DNA of 6,544 nt from Nostoc cf. edaphicum LEGE 07299 (GCF_015207245.1 NZ_JADEXF010000200.1:1-6544); one strand, 5' to 3'; positions 1 to 5,453 are shown, numbered from the stretch's first letter. Notes: generated by a model from the letters alone, not told the origin. Numbers and translations: made by a program.

Positions 1-175
1 AGCACTCAGCACTCAGCACTCAGCACTCAGCACTCAGCACTCAGCACTCAGCACTCAGCACTCAGCACTCAGCACTCAGCACTCAGCACTCAGCACTCAG
101 CACTCAGCACTCAGCACTCAGCACTCAGCACTCAGCACTCAGCACTCAGCACTCAGCACTCAGCACTCAGCACTC
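1..175. repeat. Short tandem heptamer array (AGCACTC)n, 25 perfect copies, open to the left
   Basis: The 7-bp unit AGCACTC repeats 25 times without a single mismatch and continues beyond the left edge, so the true copy number is unknown. The last unit ends at 175, one base before the stop codon of the minus-strand FIST gene. Because 7 is not a multiple of 3, every frame cycles through the same seven codons. On the plus strand no stop occurs in any frame (peptide repeat STQHSAL), but no ATG, GTG or TTG occurs either. On the minus strand a TGA occurs every seven codons. The array is therefore noncoding. Its type matches the short tandemly repeated repetitive (STRR) sequences known from heterocystous cyanobacteria. 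Perfect identity suggests recent expansion by slippage, or an array length that is hard to assemble. Confidence 0.97.
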
Positions 176-176
176 A

Positions 177-1409
177 TTACTGATTTTGGCGACAAATTCC
201 AAATGCTGAGGTGTAGGCGTGTAAAAAGGTTCTGCCACCAACAGGGCCGATTTCACCGCCACAGAAAAAACCACCTACAGGAATATCGTTGAGATAGCGC
301 TGAAATAGTTCAGAATCGAAGTTGGGTTTACCATACAGTCCTTCACCTCGTCCCAGACAAGAAAACATTAAGGCAGCTACGGCAGAGGGTTCAGATTCTC
401 GTTGGTGTTGATAACTTTGGAGGAGTAATTCTAGGTCTTCAGCAGAGGCTTGGGCATCGCGGAGGTGGAATTGCAGCCTTTGACCAGGACGAACGCGATC
501 GCCAATTGCGATCGCCCCAGCATTTGGATCGACCCCAAGAATACCACGTATTAAAAAGTCTCCTTGTTGCAAAGTCAGCTTAAATTCATCCATTGCCACA
601 CCAACAAACAGAGAATGCTGTGCTAAAATCCGTTCTTGTTCGCTGAGACTGGCAATTAAATCTCGCAATACCACTAAAGGCACTTTCTCATCTAACTCTA
701 AAATAATATTGCGATCGGCTTTTGTAACTTGCAATGGCTTGCCAATTGGTCGGCACCCTTGGGCGACAATCGTTTCCAAAACAATATTCCCTGTCAAAGC
801 TATACCAACAGTGCCTTCACGATACAAGTTTTGCTGTTCCTCACCGTTAGTATCGTTACAAAAAAGGGCAACACGACCACCCATACCTCCACCACTAGCC
901 TGTCCCCCGATGATCGTCGATCCTGGATAAGCAAAATCCAGCCCCTGCAACAAATCGTTGATTCCAGAGGCGAAAGAACTAGACAACAAGATGAACTGCG
1001 GTGTCGGTGATGGTGGTACACCGATCAAATCAAGCCAAGCATCTGGCGAACTGTCTAAGTCAGGTAATTCTTCAGCAGCAATATGAAAAACTTGAATCTT
1101 TACTCCTGGAAGGTGTGCTAAAGTCAAGCTAATAGCTGGTTCGGCTTCTAATTCTTGGGTTTCTCCGCTAACTGTCGTCCCAATTACACCACCACCACTA
1201 CAGCCAATTAGCACAGGCACAGAAAGTTTTTCAGCTAACAAGGGTAACAGTCGGGAATACTCACTCGTAAAAGCAGACGAAATGAATACCAGTCCTAAAT
1301 CCGCAGGTGCTGTTAACGATGAAACAGCTCGTTCCACCACATCTGTAACAGCGGCTTCCAGAGAATGACGGGTTGATAGGGCATTTGCCCACTGCATTTG
1401 GTCTGCCAT
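177..1409 (-). CDS. FIST-domain (FIST_N + FIST_C) putative sensory protein
   Basis: A 410-aa soluble protein with no signal peptide or membrane segment. It has the two-part FIST architecture. FIST_N covers about residues 35-235, with the glycine-rich LIGCSGGGVIG at 67-77 and IIGGQASGGG at 166-175. FIST_C covers about 240-390, with FSCLGRGEGLYG at 349-360 and GGFFCGGEIGPVGG at 379-392. FIST domains are thought to sense small ligands, perhaps amino acids, in signal transduction; no catalytic activity is established. No kinase, cyclase or other output domain is attached, so any partner lies elsewhere. The frame stays open to an ATG at 1535 (452 aa). I prefer the ATG at 1409 because the extra 42 residues are lysine/serine-rich and low in complexity, the homologues I recall begin near MADQMQWA, and a purine-rich GAGAAAGAAG precedes this start. 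The gene ends directly against the heptamer array and is divergent from CP12. Family call is firm; ligand and role are unknown. Confidence 0.9.
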   Translation of the reverse strand: MADQMQWANALSTRHSLEAAVTDVVERAVSSLTAPADLGLVFISSAFTSEYSRLLPLLAEKLSVPVLIGCSGGGVIGTTVSGETQELEAEPAISLTLAHLPGVKIQVFHIAAEELPDLDSSPDAWLDLIGVPPSPTPQFILLSSSFASGINDLLQGLDFAYPGSTIIGGQASGGGMGGRVALFCNDTNGEEQQNLYREGTVGIALTGNIVLETIVAQGCRPIGKPLQVTKADRNIILELDEKVPLVVLRDLIASLSEQERILAQHSLFVGVAMDEFKLTLQQGDFLIRGILGVDPNAGAIAIGDRVRPGQRLQFHLRDAQASAEDLELLLQSYQHQRESEPSAVAALMFSCLGRGEGLYGKPNFDSELFQRYLNDIPVGGFFCGGEIGPVGGRTFLHAYTSAFGICRQNQ

Positions 1410-1559
1410 GAGTTTTGAGCTTCTTTCTCTTTTTAGGCTAGTAGATTTTGACTTTTTATTTTGGGAAGAATTGCATCTTACAAGAATTGATGCCAGCCCT
1501 TTGTCTCCTCCATCCCAAGAAGTTGGGGTTGTCATTCCCTAATATAGGCATCTAAATAT

Positions 1560-1565
1560 ATTGTA
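1560..1565 (-). promoter_or_regulatory. Possible -10 box for the FIST gene
   Basis: On the minus strand the hexamer TACAAT (5 of 6 to TATAAT) lies here. A weak TTAGTA sits 17 bp upstream in the -35 place. It would start transcription near 1552, giving a leader of about 140 nt to the preferred start at 1409. The region is AT-rich, so chance matches are likely. Confidence 0.22.
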
Positions 1566-1691
1566 TGATTATTTATCTATGCTACTAATTCCACAAAATC
1601 TTAAAAAATAAAGGTAAATGTATTATAGATGCGGTAGCTTGCTGTATTGGTTATAAATCAATGGGCTAAAACACTAACTTATGATCGACTA

Positions 1692-1709
1692 AATGGTTAG
1701 AATGGTTAG
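1692..1709 (+). repeat. Two direct 9-mers AATGGTTAG upstream of CP12
   Basis: AATGGTTAG occurs twice back to back (1692-1700 and 1701-1709), about 37 bp upstream of the candidate -10 box of CP12. A direct repeat with a period near one helical turn, just upstream of a promoter, could be an activator or repressor site. No known cyanobacterial consensus is recognised in it. Confidence 0.4.
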
Positions 1710-1745
1710 TAATCAAGCGAAAAACTGCCATTTCTGAACATTTTC

Positions 1746-1751
1746 TATACT
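1746..1751 (+). promoter_or_regulatory. Candidate -10 box of the CP12 promoter
   Basis: TATACT (5 of 6 to TATAAT) lies 32 bp before the CP12 start and would give a leader of about 25 nt. No convincing -35 hexamer is present, which would fit an activator-dependent promoter. The box overlaps a 10-bp palindrome, ATACTAGTAT (1747-1756). Confidence 0.35.
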
Positions 1752-1783
1752 AGTATTAACAACACACAACGAGACTAAAGCTA

Positions 1784-2029
1784 ATGACCAACATCCAAGA
1801 AACAGCAAAAGGCGACATCCAAGAGAAAATCCAAGAAGAAGTGGAACAAGCGCGTACTGTCTGTGATATTAACGGTAGCAACTCACCAGAGTGTGCTGCT
1901 GCTTGGGATGCAGTAGAAGAATTGCAAGCCGAAGCTTCCCACAAGCGCCAAAGCAAGCCAAAAAATTCCCTAGAACAGTATTGTGATGACAATCCAGATG
2001 CAATTGAATGCCGGGTTTACGACGACTAG
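1784..2029 (+). CDS. cp12: CP12, redox-regulated Calvin-cycle scaffold protein
   Basis: An 81-aa acidic, largely disordered protein of canonical CP12 length. It carries the core AWDAVEEL (40-47), an N-terminal cysteine pair (C27, C37) and a C-terminal pair (C67, C76) within YCDDNPDAIECRVYDD. In the family, oxidised CP12 forms two disulfide loops and bridges GAPDH and phosphoribulokinase into an inactive complex in the dark or under oxidation. The C-terminal loop enters the GAPDH active site, and thioredoxin reduction in light releases both enzymes. All four cysteines and the acidic tail are present, so this copy should do both parts of the job. The start has only a weak GAG 10 bp upstream. 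The gene appears monocistronic: it is divergent from the FIST gene and closed by a strong terminator 70 bp downstream. No CBS domain is fused to it, unlike some cyanobacterial CP12 variants. Confidence 0.97.
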   Translation: MTNIQETAKGDIQEKIQEEVEQARTVCDINGSNSPECAAAWDAVEELQAEASHKRQSKPKNSLEQYCDDNPDAIECRVYDD

Positions 2030-2099
2030 AAATTGAGGCAACTGGATTTTCTGTTGTTTGGTCAGCAAATAACCAGTATTGACTAAAGAAGACGCCTAG

Positions 2100-2151
2100 A
2101 GTGGAGGACGTGGAAACTCACCAATGTCCTCCACTGGCAAGCGTTTTTTTT
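2100..2151 (+). terminator. Rho-independent terminator after CP12
   Basis: A perfect 10-bp inverted repeat, AGTGGAGGAC (2100-2109) and GTCCTCCACT (2126-2135), can be extended inward by TGG/CCA (2111-2113 with 2121-2123) and outward by GCC/GGC (2094-2096 with 2136-2138). Eight T residues follow at 2144-2151. It lies 70 bp past the CP12 stop and isolates that gene from those downstream. Confidence 0.8.
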
Positions 2152-2252
2152 AGACCTACCGATTTTAGTCATGGAAACAAAAAATAAATTCCTTATTTGA
2201 ATCAATAGGCTTCTTCCAAAGGGATAAGTTGCGATTTTCATAAATTAAACAA

Positions 2253-2264
2253 CCAATTAATTGG
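2253..2264. repeat. Perfect 12-bp palindrome CCAATTAATTGG
   Basis: CCAATTAATTGG is its own reverse complement. It has no loop, so it is better suited to binding a dimeric protein than to forming an RNA hairpin. It sits three bases before the long GC-rich hairpin at 2267. Confidence 0.5.
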
Positions 2265-2266
2265 CA

Positions 2267-2303
2267 CTAGGGGCGTACAGATGTACGCCCCTAGAAATTT
2301 TTT
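2267..2303 (+). repeat. Dispersed-type 12-bp perfect hairpin with T-run
   Basis: CTAGGGGCGTAC (2267-2278) and GTACGCCCCTAG (2283-2294) form a perfect stem around the loop AGAT. After AAA come six T residues (2298-2303). From memory, this GGGGCGTACA...TGTACGCCCC core is a common dispersed intergenic repeat in filamentous cyanobacteria. The T-run means it could also act as a second, weaker terminator on the plus strand. Confidence 0.75.
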
Positions 2304-2309
2304 ATAATA

Positions 2310-2332
2310 CTCGTGACTTCTAGTCATACGAG
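2310..2332. repeat. Hairpin with 9-bp stem and two-base bulge
   Basis: CTCGTGACT (2310-2318) pairs with AGTC (2322-2325) and ACGAG (2328-2332), leaving a TCT loop and a bulged AT at 2326-2327. It follows the T-run of the preceding hairpin with only a short gap. Function unknown. Confidence 0.5.
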
Positions 2333-2371
2333 GTTCAATAAACTATTATCAAGAAGAATTCAGGATGAATT

Positions 2372-2388
2372 GGAGTCCGACTGACTCC
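2372..2388. repeat. Small hairpin GGAGTC/GACTCC
   Basis: GGAGTC (2372-2377) and GACTCC (2383-2388) flank the loop CGACT. Its last base is shared with the stem of the next hairpin (2388-2423), so the two abut directly. Confidence 0.45.
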
Positions 2389-2423
2389 TAAATAAAAGGG
2401 TTTAATAGCCCTGACTTATTTAG
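2388..2423. repeat. Two-part hairpin, 8-bp outer and 4-bp inner stem
   Basis: CTAAATAA (2388-2395) pairs with TTATTTAG (2416-2423), and AGGG (2397-2400) pairs with CCCT (2409-2412). The internal loop is A2396 opposite GAC (2413-2415) and the apical loop is TTTAATAG. There is no T-run after it, so it is not an obvious terminator. It ends six bases before the candidate -10 box at 2429. Confidence 0.55.
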
Positions 2424-2428
2424 CAGTC

Positions 2429-2434
2429 TATAAT
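2429..2434 (+). promoter_or_regulatory. Candidate -10 box before the membrane-protein gene
   Basis: A perfect TATAAT lies 75 bp before the ATG at 2509. No good -35 hexamer is found 16-18 bp upstream. A TATAAA at 2445-2450 is an alternative. Weak support only. Confidence 0.3.
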
Positions 2435-2508
2435 CAAGTAGTGGTATAAAATCGCACTTAATTTATTCAGACTCCTGACTTCTTTTTATCTATTGTTTGA
2501 GAAAAAAT

Positions 2509-3105
2509 ATGGACTATGATATTTGGTTTCGACCTTTCGTCTGGATTGATTACCGACTGGCAGTATTATTCCTGGTAATTATTCCGCTAATTCTTCTAAT
2601 TTGGGCATTTGTACAAAAAGCAGAAGGCATACAACGCTTATTGGCTATATACTGGCGAGTATCAAGCCTGGTAGCAATCACAATTTACTTAATGATTGCC
2701 CAATATCCAGTTAGCTTTATCTCTGGATTGATAGCTCAGATTTTGATCCCGATTTCGCTGTGGTTCTGGGTGGATATCAACGATGAAATTGAGTATCAAA
2801 CCAGTGGATCTTTGAAGTTTATTTTTACGTCTTGGCGCTGGGCGACAACTGTTTATTGTTTTTTGGGCGCACTAGCATTTATACCTTTTTTGGGTTGTGC
2901 TTTTTCTGGCAATATGCTGAAGACTGCTTATTGTCGCGTCTGGTTCGAGGCTCCGTTGCTATTCAAAGAATATTTTCATGCTAACAGCAAGGCTGAGTTC
3001 TTAGGTTTTCTTGGCATAACTAGTTTAGTAATTTATGTGCTTTACTTGAGCTATTTTGTTTTGATTAAGCTAGGCAAACAGGGACGTTCAGCCACACCAC
3101 AGTAA
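2509..3105 (+). CDS. Five-helix integral membrane protein, DUF3177-like
   Basis: A 198-aa hydrophobic protein with predicted membrane segments at about residues 17-35, 50-66, 68-88, 112-130 and 165-187. A conserved-looking N-terminus (DYDIWFRPFVWIDYRLAVLF) precedes them, and the C-terminal tail is short and basic. It resembles the uncharacterised DUF3177 family of cyanobacteria and plants; I assign this from memory of the pattern, not a search. No catalytic motif or transporter signature is visible. The acidic loop DINDEIEY (89-96) and the stretch around C130 and C142 are the only notable polar or cysteine features. An in-frame TTG at 2497 would add four residues. I prefer the ATG at 2509, which has GAGAAA about four bases upstream. 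The small gene at 3142 starts 36 bp after this stop and is probably co-transcribed. Membrane location is secure; function is unknown. Confidence 0.85.
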   Translation: MDYDIWFRPFVWIDYRLAVLFLVIIPLILLIWAFVQKAEGIQRLLAIYWRVSSLVAITIYLMIAQYPVSFISGLIAQILIPISLWFWVDINDEIEYQTSGSLKFIFTSWRWATTVYCFLGALAFIPFLGCAFSGNMLKTAYCRVWFEAPLLFKEYFHANSKAEFLGFLGITSLVIYVLYLSYFVLIKLGKQGRSATPQ

Positions 3106-3141
3106 CGATCGTTGCGCCACCATACCCCTACTCTAAAAAAA

Positions 3142-3438
3142 ATGAATTCCATTGGTAAGCGACTGGAACAATACACTGCTAAACGCACCAAAGAAGTCCT
3201 AATTGTAACGGTGGAAATTGCCGATGAGCAAGATACAATTGCTATTTTCAAAGGCTTTTCCAGTTCTTTAATGCGTCCTACAGCATTTGATGCAGATGTA
3301 CCAGTTCTACCAGATGGAGCAAACATCCTCAACATTGACCGAGTAGCGAGTCCTTACAATCCTGAAGCACCCCGTTATCTTCAACAAGGACTCTCTTGGG
3401 AAGCTATGGAAGCTCTATTATCAGAGGTTGGTGTTTAA
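3142..3438 (+). CDS. Small conserved-type cyanobacterial protein of unknown function
   Basis: A 98-aa soluble protein with no signal peptide or membrane helix. It starts with a basic segment (KRLEQYTAKRTKE, 6-18), then a beta-rich hydrophobic stretch (VLIVTVEIAD, 19-28), the phrase AIFKGFSSSLMRPTAFD (34-50), a proline-rich turn (DVPVLPDGA, 52-60) and a helical C-terminus (WEAMEALLSEV, 86-96). I recall similar proteins in cyanobacteria and plant plastids (possibly the DUF7734 type) but cannot confirm the family. The ATG at 3142 is preferred over an upstream TTG at 3112, whose ten extra residues (RHHTPTLKK type) look untranslated. No Shine-Dalgarno is visible. It follows the membrane gene closely in the same direction, suggesting a shared transcript. 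No catalytic residues are recognised. Confidence 0.82.
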   Translation: MNSIGKRLEQYTAKRTKEVLIVTVEIADEQDTIAIFKGFSSSLMRPTAFDADVPVLPDGANILNIDRVASPYNPEAPRYLQQGLSWEAMEALLSEVGV

Positions 3439-3441
3439 CTA

Positions 3442-3490
3442 ATTACTAATTCGTAATACCCTACGAGAAGCAAGCTACGTAATTAGTAAT
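3442..3490. repeat. Long inverted repeat containing a shared repeat module
   Basis: ATTACTAATT (3442-3451) pairs perfectly with AATTAGTAAT (3481-3490). The stem continues with CGTA (3452-3455) and TACG (3476-3479), apart from a bulged T3480. The loop holds CTACGAGA (3461-3468) and GAAGCAAGCTACG (3467-3479), both of which recur upstream of cbiD. It begins three bases after the stop of the 98-aa gene, has no T-run, and looks like a dispersed repeat rather than a terminator. Confidence 0.65.
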
Positions 3491-3657
3491 AATCAATAGT
3501 TAGCCCGCTTTAAGTTATCAATTGAGGCATCATTGCAGCCTTATATTTCTATCCAATAACCCTACTCTTTTCCTACAAGTGGTTTTACATAACGATGGTT
3601 GTCTAATCCTACTGGAGGCACTCTAAACAGAAGTAAAAACCCAGAGCCACTGTAAAT

Positions 3658-3663
3658 GAGGAA
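3658..3663 (+). promoter_or_regulatory. Shine-Dalgarno of the 133-aa gene
   Basis: GAGGAA lies five bases before the ATG at 3669. It is the clearest ribosome binding site in the window and fixes the start of the next gene. Confidence 0.7.
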
Positions 3664-3668
3664 TACCA

Positions 3669-4070
3669 ATGAAAAGTAGTTTGTGGGCTATTACGTTAAG
3701 CCAAACTTCTGAAGAGAGCCTTGAGGAAAGGGTTGCTTCAATCGCGGATTACCTTGCAAAGACTTACAAAGATGGTCAGTGGCAGATTTCAGATTTAGAT
3801 GCAACAGGGAAACATGGCGGAAGGTTAACCTTGCAGCTAAATGATGAAGAGCAACTGTATTTACCATCCTCTGAATTTCTAGCTGTTTTAAAGGAAAATG
3901 GTCAGGTGATCGATTTAGATGCAGCAATGCTAATCAGCAGACAGCCTTTATTCAAGATTATCATTCAGGACGGTTCTTCTGTCGATATATTAGGTAAAGG
4001 AAAACTCTTACCAAGTGATGTGTTGGGGGCATATAAGACATCTGAACCTAAACTTTTTCTATGGAATTAA
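3669..4070 (+). CDS. Hypothetical 133-aa soluble protein
   Basis: I do not recognise a family. The product is 133 aa, acidic, without membrane segments, signal peptide or cysteines. The first 33 residues (from SLWAITLSQTSEESLEERVASIADYL) look like a short strand then an amphipathic helix. The middle alternates strands and turns (GQWQISDLDA, GGRLTLQLNDEEQLYLP). The C-terminus ends in an aromatic PKLFLWN. Coding status is supported by the Shine-Dalgarno GAGGAA at 3658-3663, normal cyanobacterial codon use and lack of overlap. It stands 230 bp from the gene before and 267 bp from cbiD, so it is probably transcribed alone. The stop codon lies inside the stem of the hairpin at 4066-4101. Confidence 0.75.
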   Translation: MKSSLWAITLSQTSEESLEERVASIADYLAKTYKDGQWQISDLDATGKHGGRLTLQLNDEEQLYLPSSEFLAVLKENGQVIDLDAAMLISRQPLFKIIIQDGSSVDILGKGKLLPSDVLGAYKTSEPKLFLWN

Positions 4071-4105
4071 CCTATGTTTAACTGATGTTAAGGAGGTTAA
4101 TCAGT
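4066..4105. other. Mutually exclusive hairpins at the end of the 133-aa gene
   Basis: Structure A pairs ATTAACCT (4066-4073) with AGGTTAAT (4094-4101) and, inside it, TTAAC (4078-4082) with GTTAA (4087-4091). Structure B pairs ACTGAT (4081-4086) with ATCAGT (4100-4105) and TAA (4089-4091) with TTA (4097-4099), putting GGAGG (4092-4096) in the loop. They share bases, so only one can form. AAGGAGG here is a perfect anti-16S match but no start codon follows at useful spacing. No T-run follows either arrangement. Confidence 0.5.
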
Positions 4106-4132
4106 AACAGCGACAGCAAGCTAACAAATCTC

Positions 4133-4193
4133 GATGGAGCCGGCCGTATTAAGGTTGTCTGTAAGAACTGGAGGTGCTCTGCGGCGGCTCATC
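4133..4193. repeat. Inverted repeat in the cbiD upstream region
   Basis: GATGGAGCCG (4133-4142) pairs with CGGCTCATC (4185-4193) as a 9-bp stem with one bulged G. The stretch around it is clearly more GC-rich than neighbouring intergenic DNA. No protein-coding frame is credible here. Confidence 0.5.
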
Positions 4194-4210
4194 TCAATCT
4201 TTATCCTGAA

Positions 4211-4288
4211 GGAAGCAAGCTACCAGTCGAGTCTAAATTGCCGTCTGAAACGGTCTTCTCTACGAGACGCTGCGCGTAGCTTGCTTCC
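4211..4288. repeat. 13-bp perfect inverted repeat upstream of cbiD
   Basis: GGAAGCAAGCTAC (4211-4223) and GTAGCTTGCTTCC (4276-4288) are exact reverse complements. Between them lie two smaller inverted pairs: CCGT (4241-4244) with ACGG (4250-4253), and CTACG (4260-4264) with CGTAG (4275-4279). The arms match the module in the hairpin at 3442-3490. This looks like a dispersed Nostoc-type repeat element that has become part of the cbiD leader. Confidence 0.7.
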
Positions 4289-4337
4289 CTGTAAGGGTAC
4301 AATTTTGAAGAATTATTTTGACTTTTAAATTTAAAAA

Positions 4338-5453
4338 ATGTCCCGTTCTGGATACACGCTTCCCGCCTTTGCCTGCGCTGCTGCTGTTGCAGCTTTACAC
4401 TGGTTACACGATCGCCAACCCCTAAGCATAGCATCAGTAGATTTGATTGAACCCGCTCAAATTGCAGCAATCCCCATTGAACAGGTAGCAGGACTATCTG
4501 AGAATACAGCCTTAGCGATCGCTCGCAGCGATCCTGGTGATAATCTCGATTTGACTAAAGATACACCGATTTGGGCGCTGGTGGAATGGCGAGAACAGGG
4601 TGATGATGCAGTAATTATCAAAGGTGGGGAGGGGATTGGTAGGCAATTAAACGCTGATGACAAGCCGGCTATTTATGCTTATGCTCAAAGGCTGTTGCAA
4701 GATAATTTGCAACGAATGCTAGCACCGGGAGAAAAAATCACGGTGACGATTATTTTACCTGAAGGGCGATCGCTTGCTATTCGGACTTCCAATTCTGCCT
4801 TTGGTGTGGTTGAAGGACTTTCTCTTTTAGGCACAACTGGCATTTCTCAACCTTTGAGTACACCAGATCAGCTTGCCGTTTTTCGGGAGGAATTACAAAA
4901 TAAAGCCAGTCGTTTTGAGAGTTTAGTATTTTGTATCGGGGAGAATGGCCTAGATTTGGCGCGTAAACTAGGGATTAATCCCGATCAATTGGTCAAAACT
5001 GCTAACTGGCTGGGCCCAATGTTAGTAGAAGCTGATGTGCTGGGTGTAAAAGAAATTTTATTATTTGGCTATCACGGTAAGCTAATGAAACTGGCCGGAG
5101 GGATTTTTCATACCCATCACTACTTGGCTGATGGACGGCGAGAAATTTTGGCAGCCCACTGTGCGATCGCAGGTTTAAAATTACCAGATATCCAAGCTGT
5201 ATTTAACAGTGCTACAGCTGAAGCAGCACTAACACACCTAAAATCACTAGATGCTGCAACTGGTAGTGATTGGGTAAATCAAGTTTACAGTGCGATCGCT
5301 GAAACTATCGATGTTCGTTCCCAAGAATACATCCAAAGCCATAGCGAAAAAGGCACAAAAGTAACAGTCTGTGGCTCTATTCTCTTCGATCGCGATCGCA
5401 AAATTATCGTGAAGAGTAAAACTGCTGGTCTGTTGATGGGAAAATTATGTTAA
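4338..5453 (+). CDS. cbiD: CbiD, cobalt-precorrin-5B C1-methyltransferase
   Basis: A 371-aa cytoplasmic enzyme of normal CbiD length. It uses S-adenosylmethionine to methylate C1 of cobalt-precorrin-5B in the anaerobic (early cobalt insertion) route to cobalamin (EC 2.1.1.195). Landmarks are RSGYTLPAFACAAAVAAL (3-20), SDPGDNLDLT (64-73), IKGGEGIGR (94-102), FGVVEGLSLLGTTGI (155-169), IGENGLDLA (200-208), and LLFGYHGKLMKLAGGIFHTH (241-260) followed by a D-G-R-R-E pattern at 265-269. The first motif differs from the GYTTGTCA-like form of many bacteria; I recall the LPxFACAAA form as usual in cyanobacteria. The start is the ATG right after an A/T-rich leader, with no Shine-Dalgarno, and an earlier start is not supported. 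Five HIP1 octamers lie in the gene. It is 228 bp before guaA and on the same strand, but leader hairpins between them make co-transcription uncertain. No other cobalamin gene is in the window. Confidence 0.95.
   Translation: MSRSGYTLPAFACAAAVAALHWLHDRQPLSIASVDLIEPAQIAAIPIEQVAGLSENTALAIARSDPGDNLDLTKDTPIWALVEWREQGDDAVIIKGGEGIGRQLNADDKPAIYAYAQRLLQDNLQRMLAPGEKITVTIILPEGRSLAIRTSNSAFGVVEGLSLLGTTGISQPLSTPDQLAVFREELQNKASRFESLVFCIGENGLDLARKLGINPDQLVKTANWLGPMLVEADVLGVKEILLFGYHGKLMKLAGGIFHTHHYLADGRREILAAHCAIAGLKLPDIQAVFNSATAEAALTHLKSLDAATGSDWVNQVYSAIAETIDVRSQEYIQSHSEKGTKVTVCGSILFDRDRKIIVKSKTAGLLMGKLC

Larger units (their letters stand above)
2152..2508. other. 357-bp noncoding stretch with several hairpins
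   Basis: No credible reading frame was found between the CP12 terminator and the next gene. It contains a 12-bp palindrome, four hairpins listed separately and a candidate -10 box. Fragments such as GAATTCAGGA and ACTCCTGACTTC resemble, from memory, degenerate intergenic repeats of Nostoc-type genomes. The octamer CCTGACTT occurs at 2410-2417 and again at 2474-2481. Confidence 0.6.

Noticed and set aside
1..175. CRISPR array or repeat-protein gene at the left edge
   Set aside because: The unit is only 7 bp with no spacers, and the open plus-strand frames contain no start codon.
709..1021. Plus- and minus-strand frames inside the FIST gene
   Set aside because: All are out-of-frame shadows of the FIST coding sequence, which has clear family motifs throughout.
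1756..1992. Minus-strand 78-aa frame opposite CP12
   Set aside because: It mirrors the CP12 codons and its start and stop only reflect the other strand.
3051..3335. Minus-strand 94-aa frame over the 98-aa gene
   Set aside because: It is antisense to two better-supported genes and has a low-quality, serine/arginine/valine-rich translation.
3585..3660. GAGCCACTGTAAATG before the 133-aa gene, similar to the core of a cobalamin riboswitch
   Set aside because: The flanking elements (GGGAA, GGTG, and the AGTCAGG-type B12 box) are missing and the gene starts only a few bases later, leaving no space for the fold.
4085..4328. Two overlapping plus-strand 64-aa frames in the cbiD leader
   Set aside because: They run through inverted repeats, overlap each other, have odd composition and no recognisable protein features; the first has no ribosome binding site.
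4201..4663. Minus-strand frames of 89 and 68 aa over the start of cbiD
   Set aside because: They are antisense to a confidently identified gene and have no matching family features.
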